Assembly: GCA_964503935.1 (NCBI GenBank)
Contig: CAZDCJ010000032.1
Span: 1-12,171, forward strand
Length of the DNA: 12,171 bases
Direction: 5' to 3'
Source: STD2-77 sp964503935
GTDB taxonomy: Bacteria > Patescibacteriota > Minisyncoccia > JAHIHE01 > JAGLIN01
The stretch's first letter is position 1. Each line of letters opens with the position of its first letter. The translations under genes and the position numbers were made by a program. The notes beneath the pieces are model-generated. The model was not told the DNA's origin, did no database searches, and saw only the letters and a list, made by a program, of their open reading frames with translations. Below are positions 1-6,510 of the stretch, in pieces.

Positions 1-70
1 CCGCCTAGGGGAATCGAACCCCTATTTTCAGGATGAGAACCTGATGTCCTAACCGGTAGACGAAGGCGGC
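1..70 (-). tRNA. tRNA-Glu (anticodon CUC), 3' end cut by the window edge
   Basis: Read on the minus strand, the sequence folds as a tRNA. The acceptor 5' strand GCCGCCT pairs with AGGCGG at the window edge, where the last pairing base and the discriminator are missing. The anticodon stem TCAGG/CCTGA closes the loop TTCTCAT, giving anticodon CTC (codon GAG, Glu). The T arm has the standard GGTTCGATTCC core. A promoter-like pair of hexamers lies just upstream at 84-111. Whether CCA is encoded cannot be seen. Confidence 0.93.
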
Positions 71-83
71 ATAAAACACAAGT

Positions 84-111
84 ATTTTAGCACAAGAAAG
101 CAAAAAGGCAA
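84..111 (-). promoter_or_regulatory. Promoter of tRNA-Glu
   Basis: On the minus strand a -35-like TTGCCT (106-111) and a -10-like TAAAAT (84-89) are separated by 16 nt, and the tRNA 5' end lies 14 nt beyond the -10. The segment after the -35 reads CTTTTTG, as in the promoters of the two complete tRNA-Pro genes in this window, and the spacer length is the same. This is pattern recognition only. Confidence 0.55.
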
Positions 112-183
112 GAGGAGAATTCCGGATACTTTTGATAATTCCAATTTCTTATAAAATTTATCCTTGTAAGACAAAGATTAAAA

Positions 184-326
184 ATGACAATACGTTTCCC
201 GGATTCCCGACTTCTCGGGAACGACACTCGCAGGTATATTCCCCTCTTTGAAAGGGGGTGGCGCCTACGAGGCGACGGGGTGTATTTATATTCCAGATAC
301 CCCTCTGTTGTCCGCCGCCTGTCTGC
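184..326. repeat. Dispersed-repeat-like GC-rich palindromic block behind the Mur-like gene
   Basis: This 143-bp noncoding stretch contains a perfect 7-bp hairpin with a CTTC loop (204-221), followed by a block of C-runs and G-runs (241-280, with CGCC/GGCG inside) and a further CCCCTCTG-type motif at 300-307. Such C-run/G-run blocks are typical of REP-like intergenic repeats in Patescibacteria and other bacteria. Short ORFs cross it, but none looks like a protein. The block starts immediately after the stop codon of the minus-strand Mur-like gene. No U-tract follows the hairpin on either strand, so it is not a clear terminator. Confidence 0.45.
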
Positions 327-1097
327 CTATATCCTCAACGCCTCGGAGATCTCCACCAGATTGAACCCCATATGGAGCCCGACCGCCGCGGCCGCGAGCG
401 CGGCACAGACCTTCTTCTCGCCCACTCCGGAAGAGAACTGGAATGGCACTATCGTACCCCGATAAGAGATCTTGAAGCTAGTCCATTCGTCGCTCCCCTC
501 GGCGCGAAATATCTTTCCTCGCACTTTTGCCTCTTCCCCATACCCGAACGCGATCTTCTTCCCTCGAGACTTCTGAGCTATCGCTCTTATCGTCTCATCA
601 TCCGCGCAGAAGATCGTAACCTCGTCTTTCCGCAACGACCGCAGAAGCAACGATTTTTCCCCCACAGAACACTTTCCCTTCTTCGCCGGATCATCGGAAT
701 GGCAAGTCTCACCCGCCGCGAAGACGGATATGTCCGGCCTGACTATCTCCAGAAGTCTTTTCATATCACCCACCTTGCGCGTTTCCATCCTCAGGATGAT
801 GATATTCGGATAGGAACCATTTTTCCGCAAAGCTAGTCCGATTCCCTTCATCGCCGCGGCCGCCATTCCATCGCCGGTATCCTCTTCCACTCCGATCATG
901 GCATAGGGGATTTCCCTTTCCGGCCCGCTTATAGGACCGCTCAGATAGACCGCGTATTTCTTCTCAAGGATCTTCTTTATCATCAAAGAAACCGTACCAT
1001 CCCCGCAGTCGTCAAAGACTCCGATTACTACCGGCTTGTATTTCTCGACTATCCTCGCCGAGAGGATGTCCAGGATTTTCTCGACCGTCTTTGGCAT
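327..1097 (-). CDS. MurF-like Mur ligase central-domain protein, probably catalytically dead
   Basis: This 256-aa protein aligns by eye with the ATP-binding middle domain of MurF-type ligases, which add D-Ala-D-Ala to the peptidoglycan precursor in the cytoplasm. It starts with a short helix followed by KPVVIGV (21-27), where a P-loop strand would begin. It continues with a segment like the MurF 'GDI..L..IVKPD' region (110-122), a CADD motif in place of NADD (164-167), and an ALAAAAVGL...EISEALR stretch (233-255) that normally closes the central domain. Three things are wrong for an enzyme. The P-loop GxxGKT reads CGDGT, with Asp33 at the lysine position. The usual HN..N of the domain end is GEKKVCA. 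The C-terminal ligand-binding domain is absent, because a TAG follows residue 256. The N-terminal UDP-binding domain is also absent, as in short MurF-like proteins of candidate phyla. It lies 20 nt behind ftsI as the last gene of the dcw cluster. No Shine-Dalgarno site is visible. Family assignment is fairly safe; function is unknown. Confidence 0.7.
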   Translation of the reverse strand: MPKTVEKILDILSARIVEKYKPVVIGVFDDCGDGTVSLMIKKILEKKYAVYLSGPISGPEREIPYAMIGVEEDTGDGMAAAAMKGIGLALRKNGSYPNIIILRMETRKVGDMKRLLEIVRPDISVFAAGETCHSDDPAKKGKCSVGEKSLLLRSLRKDEVTIFCADDETIRAIAQKSRGKKIAFGYGEEAKVRGKIFRAEGSDEWTSFKISYRGTIVPFQFSSGVGEKKVCAALAAAAVGLHMGFNLVEISEALRI

Positions 1098-1117
1098 ATA
1101 TTGATATCGTTATTTTT

Positions 1118-2875
1118 CTAATCGTCATTTTCCGTCTCCTCCGTCGGAGCGAGGTGATAATACTGCACCAGCTCCTCTGCTATATCATGGAATACTTTCA
1201 CACTAGTGCTCTCGGCAAATCGCGCCTGGGGAGCATCCAGCTTCACCAACATGACGAACTTCGGATTGGGCATCGGCCCGAAACCGACGAACGTATGGAT
1301 AGTCCTGTCCGCTTCATATCCCTTCTTGTCCTTGCTCGGAATCTGCGCCGTCCCGGTCTTGCCTCCGATCTTATAGCCGGGTATCTGGGCGCCCTTGGCA
1401 TGCCCGTTCTCTACCACGCTCACCATCATCGCTGAAACCAGGTTTGCCGTCCGCGCTGACACTGCCTGCCTCACCACCTGCGGTTCCATCTTCACGATAT
1501 TCCCATCCGCATCCTTGAGACTGTCGATGATATATGGCTTCATCAGCTTGCCATCGTTGGCGAGCGCGGATACCGCCGTCACCAATCCGATCGGCGTCAC
1601 CGAGATACCTTGCCCGAACGAAGCCGTGGCATAATTGATATCACTATTGATTTCCAGATTGCTGAGATTTCCGACCGCTTCCCCGCCGACCTCTATCCCT
1701 GTTACGCTATCCAGCCCGAATTTCTTCAGGTATCCGTAAAAATCTTTCTTACCTACCTGCCTTTCGATGAATATGGTTCCGGTATTGAGCGACTTCTCCA
1801 GCACCTGGACCATTGTTTGCACTCCGTTCGCCTTATAGTCCGAATTCTGTATACTCCACCCGTCGATCTTTTCCAGCCCCGTATCGGTATAGGTCGTGCC
1901 GGGACTTACTTTTCCGGTATCGATACCGATCGCCATAGTTATGACCTTCTGCACCGACCCCGGCTCATATACGTCATGGATCGCGGAATTGAGATATACG
2001 CTCATATCCTCCACTTTCGAATAATCATTGAGATCGTAAGTAGGATAATCCGCCATCGCCAGGATCGCCCCCGTGGACGGTTCCATGATGATAGCCGTTC
2101 CTCCTTCCGCCTTGTGATTCTCTACGCCCTCCTTCAGTTTCTTCTCTACCAGATACTGCACTGTATAATCAAGCGTCAGCACCACGTCGTCCCCATCTGT
2201 CGCTGATTCCAGACTCTTGTCACCGAATGATATCCAGCTGCCGAACGCATCCTTCTCCTGCGAGAGAAATCCCGACTCTCCTTTCAGCTCGTCTTCACAG
2301 TACCCTTCGATGCCGTATTGCCCCTTCTTCTCATTCCCGCCGTACCCCACGAACCCGATCACATCCGCAGCCAGTTCTCCGCCCGGGTAATAGCGGAAGC
2401 TTTCCGGCGCAATCCCTATTCCGGCAAGATTTTCTTCTTCTATTCCCGATGCTGTCTCTTCCGAGACCTTGTTCTTTATGACCTCGTAAGGGTCATCTGC
2501 CTTGCTGATTTTTATCAGAACCTCCCCGTAATCCAGTTCCAGTCTTTCCGCCAGGATCCGCGCGCTCGTCTCCCGATCCGCTTCCTCGATGCCCCGCGGC
2601 ACTGCATAGATAAGATTCAGTTCTCTATTAACCGCGACCGGATAGAGCCCCCCGGAAGCCTCGTCCCTTATGTATATATCTCCTCTCTGGGGAACGATAT
2701 CCGTATAGAGCTCATGCTGGTCCTGCGCCATCGCGCTATAGAATCCGTACTTGAGCACCTGCAGCTGCACGAGCCGGACAAGGATGACCGTGAACAACAA
2801 AAAAATCACAGCGGCCAATAACCGCATCCGCGAATTTGATCCGCCCCTTTTTTTGTCCTTGCGTTTAGGTTTCAT
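1118..2875 (-). CDS. ftsI: Penicillin-binding protein, FtsI/PBP2B-type D,D-transpeptidase
   Basis: This 585-aa class B penicillin-binding protein cross-links septal peptidoglycan on the outer face of the membrane. A basic cytoplasmic tail (1-18) precedes one membrane anchor (about 18-38), then the dimerisation/pedestal domain (with RGDIYIRD at 64-71) and the transpeptidase domain from about 225. The three active-site motifs are present: S307-V-Q-K310 within EPGSVQK, S362-L-N364, and K506-T-G-T within GGKTGTA. There are no PASTA repeats at the C-terminus. Length is normal for the family. It sits between the ftsL-like gene and the Mur-like gene, the classical dcw position for ftsI. The start has one of the few good ribosome sites here, GGGGAGG roughly 11 nt before the ATG. 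The 189-nt gap upstream holds a long inverted repeat. Confidence 0.95.
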   Translation of the reverse strand: MKPKRKDKKRGGSNSRMRLLAAVIFLLFTVILVRLVQLQVLKYGFYSAMAQDQHELYTDIVPQRGDIYIRDEASGGLYPVAVNRELNLIYAVPRGIEEADRETSARILAERLELDYGEVLIKISKADDPYEVIKNKVSEETASGIEEENLAGIGIAPESFRYYPGGELAADVIGFVGYGGNEKKGQYGIEGYCEDELKGESGFLSQEKDAFGSWISFGDKSLESATDGDDVVLTLDYTVQYLVEKKLKEGVENHKAEGGTAIIMEPSTGAILAMADYPTYDLNDYSKVEDMSVYLNSAIHDVYEPGSVQKVITMAIGIDTGKVSPGTTYTDTGLEKIDGWSIQNSDYKANGVQTMVQVLEKSLNTGTIFIERQVGKKDFYGYLKKFGLDSVTGIEVGGEAVGNLSNLEINSDINYATASFGQGISVTPIGLVTAVSALANDGKLMKPYIIDSLKDADGNIVKMEPQVVRQAVSARTANLVSAMMVSVVENGHAKGAQIPGYKIGGKTGTAQIPSKDKKGYEADRTIHTFVGFGPMPNPKFVMLVKLDAPQARFAESTSVKVFHDIAEELVQYYHLAPTEETENDD

Positions 2876-2905
2876 ATATGAGCACCCTCCCCAGATCTTA
2901 ATTTA

Positions 2906-3064
2906 GAGCCTCCTGCTGATCTCTCTTTCGTCGCGAAAGCTTCAGATTTGGTGCGAAGAGCTTGAAAGCCGAGGAAGGCTATCGGTGATAACCCAACAAG
3001 ACTTGGAAGTTTTGCAGCCTAAATCGGAAACTTGCAGCCTAAATCGGAGATTAGCAGTAGGCTC
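2906..3064 (-). ncRNA. Candidate structured RNA element (or MITE) between ftsL and ftsI
   Basis: An 18-nt arm at 3047-3064 pairs with 2906-2923 (16 of 18 pairs), closing a ~159-nt element that fills most of the ftsL-ftsI gap. It starts directly after the ftsL stop codon. Inside are two direct 17-nt repeats, TTGCAGCCTAAATCGGA (3012-3028 and 3032-3048, period 20). A third, diverged and inverted copy lies near 2941-2957 and could pair with either of them. Small hairpins lie at about 2924-2939 (CTTTCG/CGAAAG) and 2977-2993 (a 7-bp helix with a 3-nt loop). It matches no riboswitch I know. It could be a regulatory RNA of the operon or a mobile palindromic element. Being transcribed within the operon is inferred. 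Confidence 0.45.
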
Positions 3065-3439
3065 TTATCTCAAGGCCATCTCCGTATCCGTATAAGTAGC
3101 ATAGTCCACTTCAGTAGAATCAACCTCGCAGAGTTCATCCTTCTCCGCTTCCAGATTCTTGATGGAACGGAGCTCAGCTTCCTCGTTCCTCATGTCCTGG
3201 TTCTCGGCGCGAAGTTCTTCCAGCCGGCTCTCGTAGTCCTCTACTTCATATCCTGATGTGGCCATGCTATTGGTCTGGAAAAGATAGGAGACGCCTATCG
3301 CAGTGAGGCAAAATATGGACAAAACCGCCAAAAAAGACTCGCTCTCCCTGAGTTTCTGGGACACCGTCTTTCTCTTCGCCGTCGGAAGCGTCATTTTTCT
3401 GTTTTCAAAGCGTGGGCTTCGTCTTCTTAACTTTGCCAT
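3065..3439 (-). CDS. ftsL: FtsL/DivIC-like septum-formation membrane protein
   Basis: This 124-aa bitopic protein has a strongly basic N-terminal cytoplasmic segment (1-33), one hydrophobic helix (about 36-54, FLAVLSIFCLTAIGVSYLF) and a charged extracytoplasmic heptad-like region (about 64-104, ending LEAEKDEL) expected to form a coiled coil. This is the FtsL/DivIC architecture. These proteins have little sequence conservation, so the call rests on topology and position: it lies between rsmH (24-nt gap) and ftsI, exactly where ftsL sits in dcw clusters. FtsL-type proteins bind FtsB/DivIC and FtsQ/DivIB and help activate FtsWI. The acidic C-terminal tail (105-124) is unremarkable. No Shine-Dalgarno site is seen before the ATG. 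Confidence 0.75.
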   Translation of the reverse strand: MAKLRRRSPRFENRKMTLPTAKRKTVSQKLRESESFLAVLSIFCLTAIGVSYLFQTNSMATSGYEVEDYESRLEELRAENQDMRNEEAELRSIKNLEAEKDELCEVDSTEVDYATYTDTEMALR

Positions 3440-3463
3440 CTTTTTATTTCTGATTAAATCTAT

Positions 3464-4285
3464 TTAAGCTATTTTTTTTGCAACTCGGAGTTTCGCGCTC
3501 CTTGAGCGGGGATTCTTCTCCATCTCTTCAGGCGCAGGCCTCACCGGCTTCCGAGTCACGATTTCCAGCCTCTTCTTGTGGCCGCATACGCAGACGGGAA
3601 CTTCCGGTCCGCAAATGCAGTCCCGCGATTCCTGGGCGAAGAACCTCTTCACGATGCGGTCTTCGAGCGAATGGAAGGAAATAATCCCGATCCTTCCGCC
3701 CACTTCCATCTCGTCCAATATCTCAGGAAGGACTTTCTCCAGATTGATGAGTTCGGCATTGACCGCGATACGCAACGCCTGGAAGGTGCGGGTCGCGAAA
3801 TGTATCCTGCTGTGCTTATACTTCCCCGGCACCGCCTCGGCTATGATATCCACCAGCTCCTTCGTGCTCTCGATCCTTTTCTCTTTCCTTACTTCGACTA
3901 TCTTGCGCGCGATGTTCTTCGCGTATCTTTCTTCGCCGTAGTCCCTTATCATATTGAAAATCTTATCTTCGCTATATTCGTTCAGTATCTTCTCCGCGCT
4001 CACTCCCCCAGCCATCTCTTCTCCCCCCAGCCGCATGTCGAGCGGCGAATTCCGAAGGAACGAGATGCCNNNNNNNNNNNNNNNNNNNNNNNNNNNNNNN
4101 NNNNNNNNNNNNNNNNNNNNNNNNNNNNNNNNNNNNNNNNNNNNNNNNNNNNNNNNNNNNNNNNNNNNNATCGCCTTGCTGTGCCCTCCGCCCCCCACCG
4201 TGCCGTCTATGAGATTTTCACCCGGCTGAGGATCCAGATACTGGAGCACCTCATTTAGGAGGACCGGGATGTGAGAATATGCCAT
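3464..4285 (-). CDS. rsmH: 16S rRNA m4C1402 methyltransferase RsmH (MraW), interrupted by an assembly gap
   Basis: RsmH methylates N4 of C1402 in the 16S rRNA decoding centre using S-adenosylmethionine. The N-terminus HIPVLLNEVLQYL leads into the SAM-binding DGTVGGGGHS motif (28-36). After the gap come SPLDMRL, the helical insert domain with RKIVEVRKEKRI and HFATRTFQALRIAVN-type segments, then ISFHSLEDRIVKRFF, a four-cysteine cluster (CICGPEVPVCVC) and the RSRSAKLRVAKK tail. The stretch from GGHS to the SPLDMR motif is about 75 residues in E. coli but only about 34 unknown residues here, so the true gap is probably larger than drawn. The reading frame is kept across the 100 N, which may be coincidence. 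The gene follows mraZ by 103 nt and precedes the ftsL-like gene by 24 nt. Confidence 0.95.
   Translation of the reverse strand: MAYSHIPVLLNEVLQYLDPQPGENLIDGTVGGGGHSKAXXXXXXXXXXXXXXXXXXXXXXXXXXXXXXXXXXGISFLRNSPLDMRLGGEEMAGGVSAEKILNEYSEDKIFNMIRDYGEERYAKNIARKIVEVRKEKRIESTKELVDIIAEAVPGKYKHSRIHFATRTFQALRIAVNAELINLEKVLPEILDEMEVGGRIGIISFHSLEDRIVKRFFAQESRDCICGPEVPVCVCGHKKRLEIVTRKPVRPAPEEMEKNPRSRSAKLRVAKKIA
4070..4169. other. Assembly gap of 100 N inside rsmH
   Basis: Exactly 100 undetermined bases, the conventional placeholder for a scaffold join of unknown size. It replaces the SAM-pocket half of rsmH. From the E. coli spacing of the flanking motifs, roughly 220 nt are expected here. Confidence 0.98.
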
Positions 4286-4388
4286 TTACGTATCTGTTTC
4301 TAATGTAATTTAAATTTGCTACGGATCCTTATTCCGCTTCCGAATACCCAGATATATTCTTATCTATTATCAGTAATCGATCTTATTT

Positions 4389-4820
4389 TCAGATTCCTAT
4401 GCCGCCCAGCTGCTCGGCAATATCTCCGCTGTCAGCCTCGGTCTTCTGCTTATATTCTTCCCAAGCACCTTCGTCCCAGACTTCCAGGCGATTGTAGAGC
4501 CCGTTGATCACCACCTTCTTCGTAAGATTGATATATTTCCTTAGATAATCAGGAATGACGATCCTTCCCTGTTTATCCAAAGAAACATCCATCGCGCCGG
4601 CAAGCATAAGACGGGCGAAAGCGCGGGTATTGGCCTGGCTGATCGGCAGCTGACTCAGCTTGTCCGCCAGGATCCTCCATTCATTCATCGGATACAAAAA
4701 CAAACAGCCGTCGAGACCCTTGGTCACCACCGCACCGCCCCGGAGGTCTTCGCGAAACTTGACCGGAATGGCCAATCTCCCCTTCTCATCTAGATTGTGG
4801 TTGTATTCGCCGATGAACAT
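4389..4820 (-). CDS. mraZ: Transcriptional regulator MraZ
   Basis: This 143-aa protein has two SpoVT/AbrB-like MraZ half-domains. Their signature loops are DEKGRLAIPVKFR (11-23) and DKQGRIVIPDYLR (82-94). MraZ forms a ring-shaped oligomer that binds short TGGG-type repeats in front of its own operon and usually represses the dcw cluster. Length is typical of the family. It is the first gene of the cluster, followed by rsmH. A near-consensus promoter and a row of GTGGG-like boxes lie directly upstream (4855-4917), which fits autoregulation. No strong Shine-Dalgarno site precedes the ATG. Confidence 0.95.
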   Translation of the reverse strand: MFIGEYNHNLDEKGRLAIPVKFREDLRGGAVVTKGLDGCLFLYPMNEWRILADKLSQLPISQANTRAFARLMLAGAMDVSLDKQGRIVIPDYLRKYINLTKKVVINGLYNRLEVWDEGAWEEYKQKTEADSGDIAEQLGGIGI

Positions 4821-4829
4821 CTGTTTAAG

Positions 4830-4838
4830 TTATCCACA
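4830..4838 (+). promoter_or_regulatory. Perfect DnaA-box sequence next to the mraZ start
   Basis: TTATCCACA matches the E. coli DnaA consensus exactly and ends 9 nt from the mraZ ATG. A near copy, TTATCCACT, is at 4862-4870. Read on the other strand these contain GTGGA and may instead belong to the MraZ-box series. DnaA binding is inference. Confidence 0.35.
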
Positions 4839-4854
4839 GTTTATTAAGGATTTC

Positions 4855-4878
4855 CCCACTTTTATCCACTTTTCTCAC
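4855..4878 (-). promoter_or_regulatory. MraZ-binding box cluster
   Basis: On the minus strand three GTGRR repeats follow one another: GTGAG (4874-4878), GTGGA (4865-4869) and GTGGG (4855-4859), about 10 nt apart. This is the one-helical-turn spacing known for MraZ sites. They lie just downstream of the predicted transcription start and before the mraZ ATG, where bound MraZ would block its own operon. Confidence 0.6.
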
Positions 4879-4888
4879 CTACATCACC

Positions 4889-4917
4889 ATTATACACCAC
4901 ATCAATACATTTGCCAA
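4889..4917 (-). promoter_or_regulatory. Main promoter of the dcw cluster
   Basis: On the minus strand TTGGCA (4912-4917) and a perfect TATAAT (4889-4894) are separated by 17 nt. This is the best sigma70-type promoter in the window. The predicted start near 4882 leaves a leader of about 60 nt before mraZ, containing the MraZ boxes. No other strong promoter was seen before rsmH, ftsL or ftsI, so the cluster is probably one transcript. Confidence 0.75.
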
Positions 4918-4985
4918 TCCCACCTCCCCCCAGTCAAATTTTCGTGGCTTTTTGGCTTTTCTAGGCTATATTTTCCGCACTGAGA

Positions 4986-5020
4986 CATACAAAAATCCGG
5001 CTTTTTCCACAGCCGGATTT
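4986..5020 (-). terminator. Rho-independent terminator behind the polyprenyl synthase gene
   Basis: A perfect 10-bp stem (AAATCCGGCT at 4993-5002 with AGCCGGATTT at 5011-5020) with an 8-nt loop is followed on the minus strand by TTTTTGT. It lies 44 nt after the stop codon of the synthase gene and separates it from the dcw promoter. Confidence 0.8.
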
Positions 5021-5063
5021 CTAAGATGATTCCCCACCCAAACAAGATTTGGCTTTCAAGCTA

Positions 5064-6134
5064 CTACATCTCCCGCCCCAGAAGATAATCCGCAAACCCT
5101 CCCAGAAAAGCATACCTGTCTCCGATACCTTCTCCTCCGCTTTGGATCTTTTCCTTGAACTCCTGCGCGAGCTGTTCGATCATCTCCTCGGAATATCGGA
5201 GTGATCCGGTTGCCTTGATGATATCCCCCATCCGGCCTATTTCCTCATCAGTGAGATCCCTTTTTCCCAAACGCGACGAGAGATACTCCTTGTCTTCCGG
5301 GGAAGCTTCCCGGAGCGCGTAAGAAATCAGCAGCGTCTTCTTTCCGGCGCGAAGATCGGCTCCTACCGACTTGCCTATCTGCGAAGGATTGCCGAAGATT
5401 CCGAGGATGTCATCCTGCATCTGATAAGCGATTCCGAGCGGCCGGGAAAAGCTCGCGATGAAGTCCAGCTCCTTTTCCTCTGCCCCGGCCAGGATCGCTC
5501 CCATCTGGAGCGGCCCTTCGATAGTATAACGGGCGGTCTTGTATTCCTGCACGGCGAATATCCTCTCCTCGCGGATATCGTCTTCCATCTCCGTGAACTC
5601 GTCGAGAACCTGTCCGACGATGGTCTCTTCCGCTATCCGGCAGAGCTTCCTCATCGCTTCGATTTTCCTCTCCGGCGAAAATGCCGTCCCAAGAAGCGCC
5701 TCGAGGCTCCATTCGGAAGTCATGTCTCCCGCGTTGATCGCCATCGCCAAACCGAAATGCTTCACGTTCTTGCCCTCGAATCTCTTCTCATAACTCTGCC
5801 GGTAGAGGGCGTGCATCGAAGGTCCGCCGTGCCGCACCTCATCTCGATCCACGATATCGTCATGGACGAGAAAATACGTATGAAGAAGTTCCATGGCGAC
5901 CGACGCGCGTAGCGCCTCCTCTTTATCCTCTCCGCCCGCGGCGACATATCCGTAGTAGAAAAGTATGGGCCGCAAACGCTTGCCTCCCCGCAAGAGATAT
6001 TCCCGGGTATTTTCCAGCACCTCGGTGAATTCCTTGGGCATACGCCTTTCGGCGGCTTCGTCTATCTTTGCCTGGAAAAATATACCGATTTCCTGGTCGA
6101 TACGATTGTGCAGTCTTTTGATTTCTTTTTCCAT
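5064..6134 (-). CDS. Short-chain polyprenyl diphosphate synthase (FPP/GGPP synthase type)
   Basis: This 356-aa all-helical trans-prenyltransferase condenses isopentenyl diphosphate onto an allylic diphosphate. Family motifs are in order: GGKRLRP (50-56), the first aspartate-rich motif D92-D-I-V-D96 followed by RHG, and the second, QMQDDILG (238-245), with D241 and D242. The KTLLI segment (266-270) is also typical. Tyr87 and Phe88 lie at -5 and -4 before the first motif, and that motif lacks the two-residue insertion of bacterial FPP synthases. This resembles short-chain, archaeal-type GGPP synthases and argues against a long-chain octaprenyl-type product. The exact chain length is uncertain. 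It is a single-gene unit between the rpsLG terminator and its own terminator. The product would feed lipid-carrier or membrane isoprenoid synthesis. Confidence 0.9.
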   Translation of the reverse strand: MEKEIKRLHNRIDQEIGIFFQAKIDEAAERRMPKEFTEVLENTREYLLRGGKRLRPILFYYGYVAAGGEDKEEALRASVAMELLHTYFLVHDDIVDRDEVRHGGPSMHALYRQSYEKRFEGKNVKHFGLAMAINAGDMTSEWSLEALLGTAFSPERKIEAMRKLCRIAEETIVGQVLDEFTEMEDDIREERIFAVQEYKTARYTIEGPLQMGAILAGAEEKELDFIASFSRPLGIAYQMQDDILGIFGNPSQIGKSVGADLRAGKKTLLISYALREASPEDKEYLSSRLGKRDLTDEEIGRMGDIIKATGSLRYSEEMIEQLAQEFKEKIQSGGEGIGDRYAFLGGFADYLLGREM

Positions 6135-6219
6135 ATGTTTGAGATTAATCCCGCAAGTTAAATGGGCATCCGGTGTTTCCTATACGGCGGTTCTCTTCGA
6201 TAAGTATATGCCACACAAT

Positions 6220-6239
6220 TTTCCATTGTATCATGGAAA
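6220..6239. promoter_or_regulatory. 20-bp inverted repeat upstream of the polyprenyl synthase gene
   Basis: TTTCCATTGTATCATGGAAA is a 7+6+7 inverted repeat 86 nt upstream of the synthase ATG. A TATACT hexamer (minus strand, 6203-6208) lies between it and the gene, without a convincing -35 partner. It could be an operator or part of the nearby repeat-rich intergenic DNA. Confidence 0.3.
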
Positions 6240-6455
6240 CAAATATATAGGAAGGTCAATACCTCCTCATAGTAAACATCGTCCTCGGAATTACAATCCC
6301 CGAAGCTTCCTGCTACGGTCTTATCCGCATAGGTTCGGGATTGCCACGCTTACGCTTACGCATAAGCTCGCAATGACAGCTATGCGTTTATTCCCCTCTT
6401 GAGGAGAGCGCCTCCCCGATCAGGTCGAGGATCAATTCCAGGCGGGGTGTGTCTG
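6240..6455. repeat. REP-like repeats in the gap between rpsG and the polyprenyl synthase gene
   Basis: The 376-nt gap (6135-6510) has no gene. It contains arms that pair imperfectly, CAATCCCCGAA (6294-6304) with TTCGGGATTG (6334-6343). Then comes a motif whose reverse complement begins TGTCATTGCGAG (6367-6378) and ends with a GTGGCAATCCC-type piece, a very widespread bacterial intergenic repeat. Between the arms is a GCTTACGCTTACGCATAAGC palindrome. Further CCCCTCTTGAGGAG and CCCCG...CGGGG pieces reach to about 6447. Confidence 0.5.
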
Positions 6456-6460
6456 ATATC

Positions 6461-6494
6461 CACACAAAAAAAGACAGACCCGAAGGTCCGTCTT
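6461..6494 (-). terminator. Rho-independent terminator of the rpsL-rpsG operon
   Basis: On the minus strand the stem GACGGACC/GGTCTGTC (6485-6492 and 6473-6480) is capped by a stable UUCG tetraloop and followed by seven T (6466-6472). It starts 17 nt after the rpsG stop codon. This marks the end of the operon, so no fusA or tuf is co-transcribed here. Confidence 0.9.
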
Positions 6495-6510
6495 CTTATC
6501 TGGCACGAAT

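Noticed and set aside
204..221. Terminator for the dcw cluster
   Set aside because: The hairpin is strong, but no T-run follows it on the minus strand.
258..836. 192-aa plus-strand ORF
   Set aside because: It lies antisense to the Mur-like gene, has shadow-type composition rich in Arg, Pro and His, and resembles no protein.
3012..3048. Possible CRISPR array
   Set aside because: There are only two copies with a 3-nt separation and no spacers, and they are part of a larger stem.
4830..5012. Possible replication origin from several TTATCCACA-like boxes
   Set aside because: There is only one perfect box and weak partners, with no dnaA, dnaN or AT-rich unwinding region. The boxes overlap MraZ sites and a terminator loop.
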